A stretch of 19,438 bases of DNA, from the NCBI GenBank assembly GCA_050633205.1, contig JBOEGA010000106.1, positions 1-19,438 on the forward strand. The letters are read 5' to 3'. Position 1 is the stretch's first letter. Each line of letters begins with the position of its first letter. Shown here piece by piece: positions 16,081 to 19,438 of the stretch. The position numbers and the translations under genes were made by a program. The stretch is from CBDHHC01 sp050633205 (GTDB lineage: Bacteria; Pseudomonadota; Alphaproteobacteria; Rhizobiales; CBDHHC01). Under the pieces are notes generated by a model, which worked only from the letters and a program-made list of their open reading frames with translations, did not search any database and was not told the DNA's origin.

Positions 16081-17234
16081 CAAAGAAGATATCACTCAAT
16101 GTTGTTCAGCAGATGCAGGCAGGGGACACTGTCCGAGATAACGAGCTTAAGGGCTTTGGTGTGAGGAAGCGCGGCGGAGCTCCTTCTTACTTTCTACAGA
16201 CCAGAATTAAGGGGCGGTTACGCTGGATTACCATCGGAATTCATGGTTCCCCCTGGACACCGAATTCAGCAAGAAAAGAAGCCTTAAAATTACTGAATGA
16301 AATAGCCTCAGGAATAGATCCAACTATTGAACGTGAAAAAATCAGGAATATGCCAACAGTTGCGGAAGCGACAAAAATATTCATGGAAGACCATAGCCCC
16401 AAAATAGCAGAAATAACCGTCAGAGATTACAAGCGTCTGCTAAAAGACTACATCAATCCGGTTTTGGGGAAATACAGAGTAGATGAACTTGATAAGGTCA
16501 TAGTCTCGAAAGCTCACGTTAAATGGGGATATAGGCCACGCACAGCAAACCATGCGTTGGCAGTGCTGTCAAAATTCATTTCATGGGCAGAAGAGCGCGG
16601 TTTAAGACAGGATAAAACAAATCCCTGTCGCGGCATCAAAAAATACAAGGAAAACAAGCGAGAACGATATCTCTCAACCGAAGAGTTTCAAAGACTGGGG
16701 AAGGTGCTGAATAAAGCTGAAGCGAATGGTTCAGAAGACATATACATAATCGCTGCCATCCGCCTGCTAATGTTCACAGGTGCCCGCGTTTCTGAAATAA
16801 CCAAGCTGAAATGGGAAGAAGTGGATTTGGAGCGGGGGATAATATTTCTAAAGCAGTCCAAAACGGGACAGAAGCCAATATTTTTGAATGAACCTGCGAA
16901 AGAAGTCATGGCTTCGATTCCGAAGCTGTCAGAAAATCCATATGTTATTATCGGAAACAAGGTGGGTTCACATCTTGTGAACCTTCAGAAACCTTGGCGG
17001 CGTATTCGATCTAGAGCTGAATTAAATGATGTGAGAATGCATGACTTGCGGCATTCATTTGCAAGCTTGGCTGCAGGAAGTGGTGCTTCATTGCCGTTGA
17101 TTGGTGGGCTGTTGGGGCATAGCCAGCCTCAGACCACGGCACGGTATGCGCATTTGGCTAATAATCCGCTTAAGGAGGTGAATGAGCAGGTTGGGGCTAG
17201 GCTGAAGGAGATTCTAAATATCAGACATGATTAA
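16062..17234 (+). CDS. tyrosine recombinase / island integrase
   Basis: This 390-residue phage-type integrase starts with an N-terminal arm-binding-like domain (about 8-75, with FGVRKRGGAPSYFLQTRIKG). A SAM-like core-binding domain follows (about 105-205), then the catalytic domain with Arg242 (TGARVSEI), a lysine in the following beta-hairpin (SKTGQKPIFL), His327 and Arg330 (HDLRHSFAS), His353 (LLGHSQ) and nucleophile Tyr362 (TARYAHL). All catalytic residues are present, so it is probably active. The ATG at 16062 has AAGG only one base upstream. The GTG at 16068 is better spaced from that site and may be the true start. It points away from the adjoining tRNA-Met fragment, and its expected target is that tRNA gene. 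Confidence 0.93.
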   Translation: MLVANISKKISLNVVQQMQAGDTVRDNELKGFGVRKRGGAPSYFLQTRIKGRLRWITIGIHGSPWTPNSARKEALKLLNEIASGIDPTIEREKIRNMPTVAEATKIFMEDHSPKIAEITVRDYKRLLKDYINPVLGKYRVDELDKVIVSKAHVKWGYRPRTANHALAVLSKFISWAEERGLRQDKTNPCRGIKKYKENKRERYLSTEEFQRLGKVLNKAEANGSEDIYIIAAIRLLMFTGARVSEITKLKWEEVDLERGIIFLKQSKTGQKPIFLNEPAKEVMASIPKLSENPYVIIGNKVGSHLVNLQKPWRRIRSRAELNDVRMHDLRHSFASLAAGSGASLPLIGGLLGHSQPQTTARYAHLANNPLKEVNEQVGARLKEILNIRHD

Positions 17235-17572
17235 ACGGCTACCTGAGAATTTGTGAAAATGATATTCTATAATCTGCGTTAACAATTCAAAATGATGCAC
17301 AGCCTCTATCTTTTTGTATTGATTAGGAATTTACCTGAATAGCGCGTATATAACAACAATCTTTCAGATGAGTGTTGATTGAGAGGATTTCATCATAACA
17401 ATTTACTAAATCACTATTGCTATAACGGGCTTGTATAGAAATTAGATTCAATGCTTCATTTCGGAGCTGGTTTTATATCTCATATAGTGATCGCTTTCGA
17501 ATATAATTATAGATGTACAGCTAGTTAGTTATCTCTCTATTGTAACTATTTAATATCATGTGTAGTTCTTTT
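17235..17572. other. island spacer without a gene
   Basis: This is 338 bp of AT-rich sequence between the integrase stop and the CHAT gene stop. No open frame with protein-like composition, no tRNA, no clear terminator and no repeat of the tRNA fragment is visible. A short TTTCTAAGAAA palindrome lies at the very end, next to the CHAT stop codon. Confidence 0.5.
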
Positions 17573-18235
17573 CTAAGAAACAAAGGTAAGATCTAATTGG
17601 CCTGTTTGAAAAAAAATATCTGGAAACCCACTGAGAATAGTAGAATCAACTGCATCTCGAAATGCGTCTCGGATAGTTAATCCTTCGCCAAGCGATCTGT
17701 AAAATGCTATGGAAAAGCGTCTGGCAGCTTCATCATCTATTGCATCGGTTATCCCCACAACAGCACTAACCGCATCGCCTATTATCTCGGCTTGAGCTTG
17801 TGAATAGCAGGAATTTAGCACCACAAGATCGACCCCTCTCTTTGAAAGAAATTGCTGCAATCTTCGTCCATCGATGTTAATATTTTGTCCGGATTCTGTT
17901 CGAAGTACAATTCCAGCCTCGCTGCCATGACCACTAAAATGTATAATATTAGGATTGTATTCTCGTACATAGCGCACCAAATCATCGGGCCTGGTCGCGT
18001 AAACTGTGTTTAATTTTACTGCCCCACGATGTCTTACTCCCCTAAGTTCAATGTTGAGTTCTCTCAGCTCTTCTTCGAGGTCAAGACAAGGCAGTTGCTG
18101 TGGATTCGCCGCTAAGTACAGTATCCTCATAGAGGTGGGTTTGAATAAAATATCACTTTTACTTTCCTCTGCTTGCGTAGAAAACTTAATGTTATCGCTA
18201 AGACTAGATAATGATTTCTTAACCATTGTTTGCAT
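17573..18235 (-). CDS. CHAT-domain protease (caspase-like), compact
   Basis: This 220-residue protein is nearly all one CHAT domain (about 36-215), a caspase-clan cysteine protease fold. Visible features are the opening strand MRILYLAANP, the segment LEEELREL, the catalytic-histidine strand IIHFSGHGS (His103), and the catalytic-cysteine strand LVVLNSCYS (Cys143). It also has the DEAARRFSIAFYRSL helix and LTIRDAFRDA, typical of CHAT. No TPR or other partner domain is fused. The first 35 residues are serine-rich and unrecognised. CHAT proteases are known as effectors in several bacterial defence and cell-death systems, but free-standing ones usually need a partner that activates them. The start may be 18235 or 18226: GGGAG precedes both, too close to one and slightly far from the other. 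It is divergent from the unknown gene at 18553. Confidence 0.87.
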   Translation of the reverse strand: MQTMVKKSLSSLSDNIKFSTQAEESKSDILFKPTSMRILYLAANPQQLPCLDLEEELRELNIELRGVRHRGAVKLNTVYATRPDDLVRYVREYNPNIIHFSGHGSEAGIVLRTESGQNINIDGRRLQQFLSKRGVDLVVLNSCYSQAQAEIIGDAVSAVVGITDAIDDEAARRFSIAFYRSLGEGLTIRDAFRDAVDSTILSGFPDIFFQTGQLDLTFVS

Positions 18236-18552
18236 ATCTCCCTCTAGTGCAACTTTTTAGTGCAATTACTGATTAGCAAAACAGGGGAAATAAATCATTA
18301 TTTAATTATACATATGGATGCCTTTAGTATTAATTAATAAAAATAGTAATATTAATTTTTTATATATTTTTATAAAATAAAAATGTATTTTTTTTATATA
18401 GTAAAAATGTATTTTTATTTTGTTTTTAATTTGAAATTTTTTGAATTTTTGATTTTTCTATTTTGCCAATTTATTATTTATTTATAGTGTAGTTACCTGA
18501 TAGAGACAGGAATGAAGAGATTTAAGAACGTTATGGAAATGCGGATGTATCT
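18236..18552. promoter_or_regulatory. very AT-rich divergent spacer with 14-bp direct repeats
   Basis: This 317-bp spacer separates the CHAT gene and the divergent unknown gene. From about 18280 to 18490 it is almost entirely A and T, with long T-runs on the plus strand. AAAAATGTATTTTT occurs twice, at 18379-18392 and 18403-18416 (period 24 bp). Such AT-rich tracts are typical binding zones of nucleoid proteins that silence acquired genes. The near-palindromic repeats might be an operator. The promoters of both genes must lie here. Confidence 0.5.
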
Positions 18553-19287
18553 ATGTGCGATGACCCTATTCAAAAACGATATGTTCGAGACCTAGCTCAA
18601 ATTAATGATTCGTTTTGCGAATCCGCCGCTGAGAAGATCATTTCTTCTCGAGAAATTATAGAAAAAAAAAAGCGAGTTTGTACTGATAAATATTTTGATC
18701 ATCAATTTACAGGGGCACAAACTCGCGTTCTTTGTGGGCTATATTTTGCAATTTTTTTTAATAAATATGGTTTCGATTCTGAATGCATGTTGTCTGTTCA
18801 CAGCTCACAAGGACTGAATTATAGTAAATTGGAACCATATTATGTAAATGGTTATGCACAGTTTGTGCCTACACCATTCTTAGATTACCTATGTAGTCCC
18901 AGAAAGTCAGAAGAAATTCTAATAAAGGAAAAAATTGAAGAGAAAAATATCTCTACAAGACTAAAAAATCCGAAGTTCATGTATCCAGGCGCTGCTGCTC
19001 CAACGGTTACAACAACTTTAAAAATATTGGAGGGGAAAGGTTTAGTAGAGAAAATCCAACCAGGGCAAGGGGGGTTTGATGACGGAGCGTTATTTACATC
19101 ACATAAGAATGCTTCCCATTGGGAGATAGAAGACGAATGCAGAAACCGTTTATTAAATTGGTTTGATGAATATATTGCGGTTGAGAGACATAATCTTGTA
19201 GCTCAAGCTGCCGATTCTCATAGAAAAAAAAATAAATTAAACACTAACCTCAATCATTGTAATGTTTATACCAATACTCTTTGTTAG
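18553..19287 (+). CDS. unrecognised island protein with winged-helix-like segment
   Basis: I do not recognise this 244-residue protein. The first half is helical and charged, with several cysteines (2, 22, 43, 61, 79, 114). A segment at about 149-169 (APTVTTTLKILEGKGLVEKI), followed by a glycine-rich turn GQGGFDDGALF, looks like the recognition helix and wing of a MarR-like winged helix. The tail (about 223-245) is basic then asparagine-rich, unlike the core, and could be a disordered extension. The upstream frame is closed at 18523-18525, so the ATG at 18553 is the only reasonable start. A weak CGGAT precedes it. Codons are markedly AT-rich. Its divergence from the CHAT gene suggests it may regulate or act with it; this is inference only. 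Confidence 0.65.
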   Translation: MCDDPIQKRYVRDLAQINDSFCESAAEKIISSREIIEKKKRVCTDKYFDHQFTGAQTRVLCGLYFAIFFNKYGFDSECMLSVHSSQGLNYSKLEPYYVNGYAQFVPTPFLDYLCSPRKSEEILIKEKIEEKNISTRLKNPKFMYPGAAAPTVTTTLKILEGKGLVEKIQPGQGGFDDGALFTSHKNASHWEIEDECRNRLLNWFDEYIAVERHNLVAQAADSHRKKNKLNTNLNHCNVYTNTLC

Positions 19288-19438
19288 GTGCTAAAAGATA
19301 AACATTATAAACTCGTTCAACTATATTTTTAGAAATGTCAAGCAAGTAAGTTAAAATTCCTAAACTTGATCTTTCAAAACGAACTTAAATTACCAACAAA
19401 AGATTTACGTTATTATGTGTACTAGCCTCGACAAGATC

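Noticed and set aside
1..19438. CRISPR array or complete insertion sequence with transposase
   Set aside because: No regularly spaced identical repeats and no transposase-like protein are visible on either strand. The only recombinase is the tyrosine integrase.

Overview
The window looks like chromosomal DNA of a Gram-negative, probably marine or free-living alphaproteobacterium of moderate to low GC, perhaps Rhodospirillales-like. The grounds are the alphaproteobacterial style of the branched-chain amino acid (liv) cluster, with a small membrane gene after livF and a LivG carrying an extra segment, a tRNA-Met fragment that resembles the alphaproteobacterial form, a Bug/TctC binding protein, and an MCP with an integral-membrane N-terminal sensor. 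The assignment is by gene style only and the genus is not identified.

Region 1 (1-4200): a small basic hypothetical protein lies divergent to a GlxA-type DJ-1/PfpI-AraC regulator. An intergenic stretch then holds a roughly 267-bp element that folds as three nested perfect or near-perfect inverted repeats (a cloverleaf-like, MITE-like structure, 1340-1606). Next comes an overlapping gene pair: a secreted TctC/Bug binding protein and a membrane histidine kinase. No TctA/TctB permease and no response regulator are present here, so the pair looks like a sensory unit rather than a transporter.

Region 2 (4200-11730, minus strand): a branched-chain amino acid ABC transporter, livH-livM-livG-livF plus a small membrane protein, followed by a separately spaced livK with a strong hairpin terminator. 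Upstream on the same strand is a SulP-type anion transporter with a STAS domain. The livH leader contains interleaved inverted repeats.

Region 3 (11731-15861): single genes in mixed orientation: an AT-rich FkbM-family methyltransferase, a four-helix membrane protein, a GNAT acetyltransferase, a small membrane-anchored protein, and a chemotaxis receptor with several histidines in its membrane sensor.

Region 4 (15866-19438): the left end of an integrated element. The 3' half of a tRNA-Met gene (from the anticodon loop to CCA, minus strand) sits 4 bp after the MCP stop codon. It is followed by a tyrosine integrase with TTAGCCA repeats around its start. Beyond lie a compact CHAT-domain (caspase-like) protease gene and, divergent from it across a very AT-rich 317-bp spacer with 14-bp direct repeats, an unrecognised 244-residue protein with a winged-helix-like segment. 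The island continues past the right edge of the window. The CHAT/unknown pair is the best candidate for an undescribed, possibly phage-defence, system. The TctC-kinase pair and the nested palindrome are the other main points of interest.
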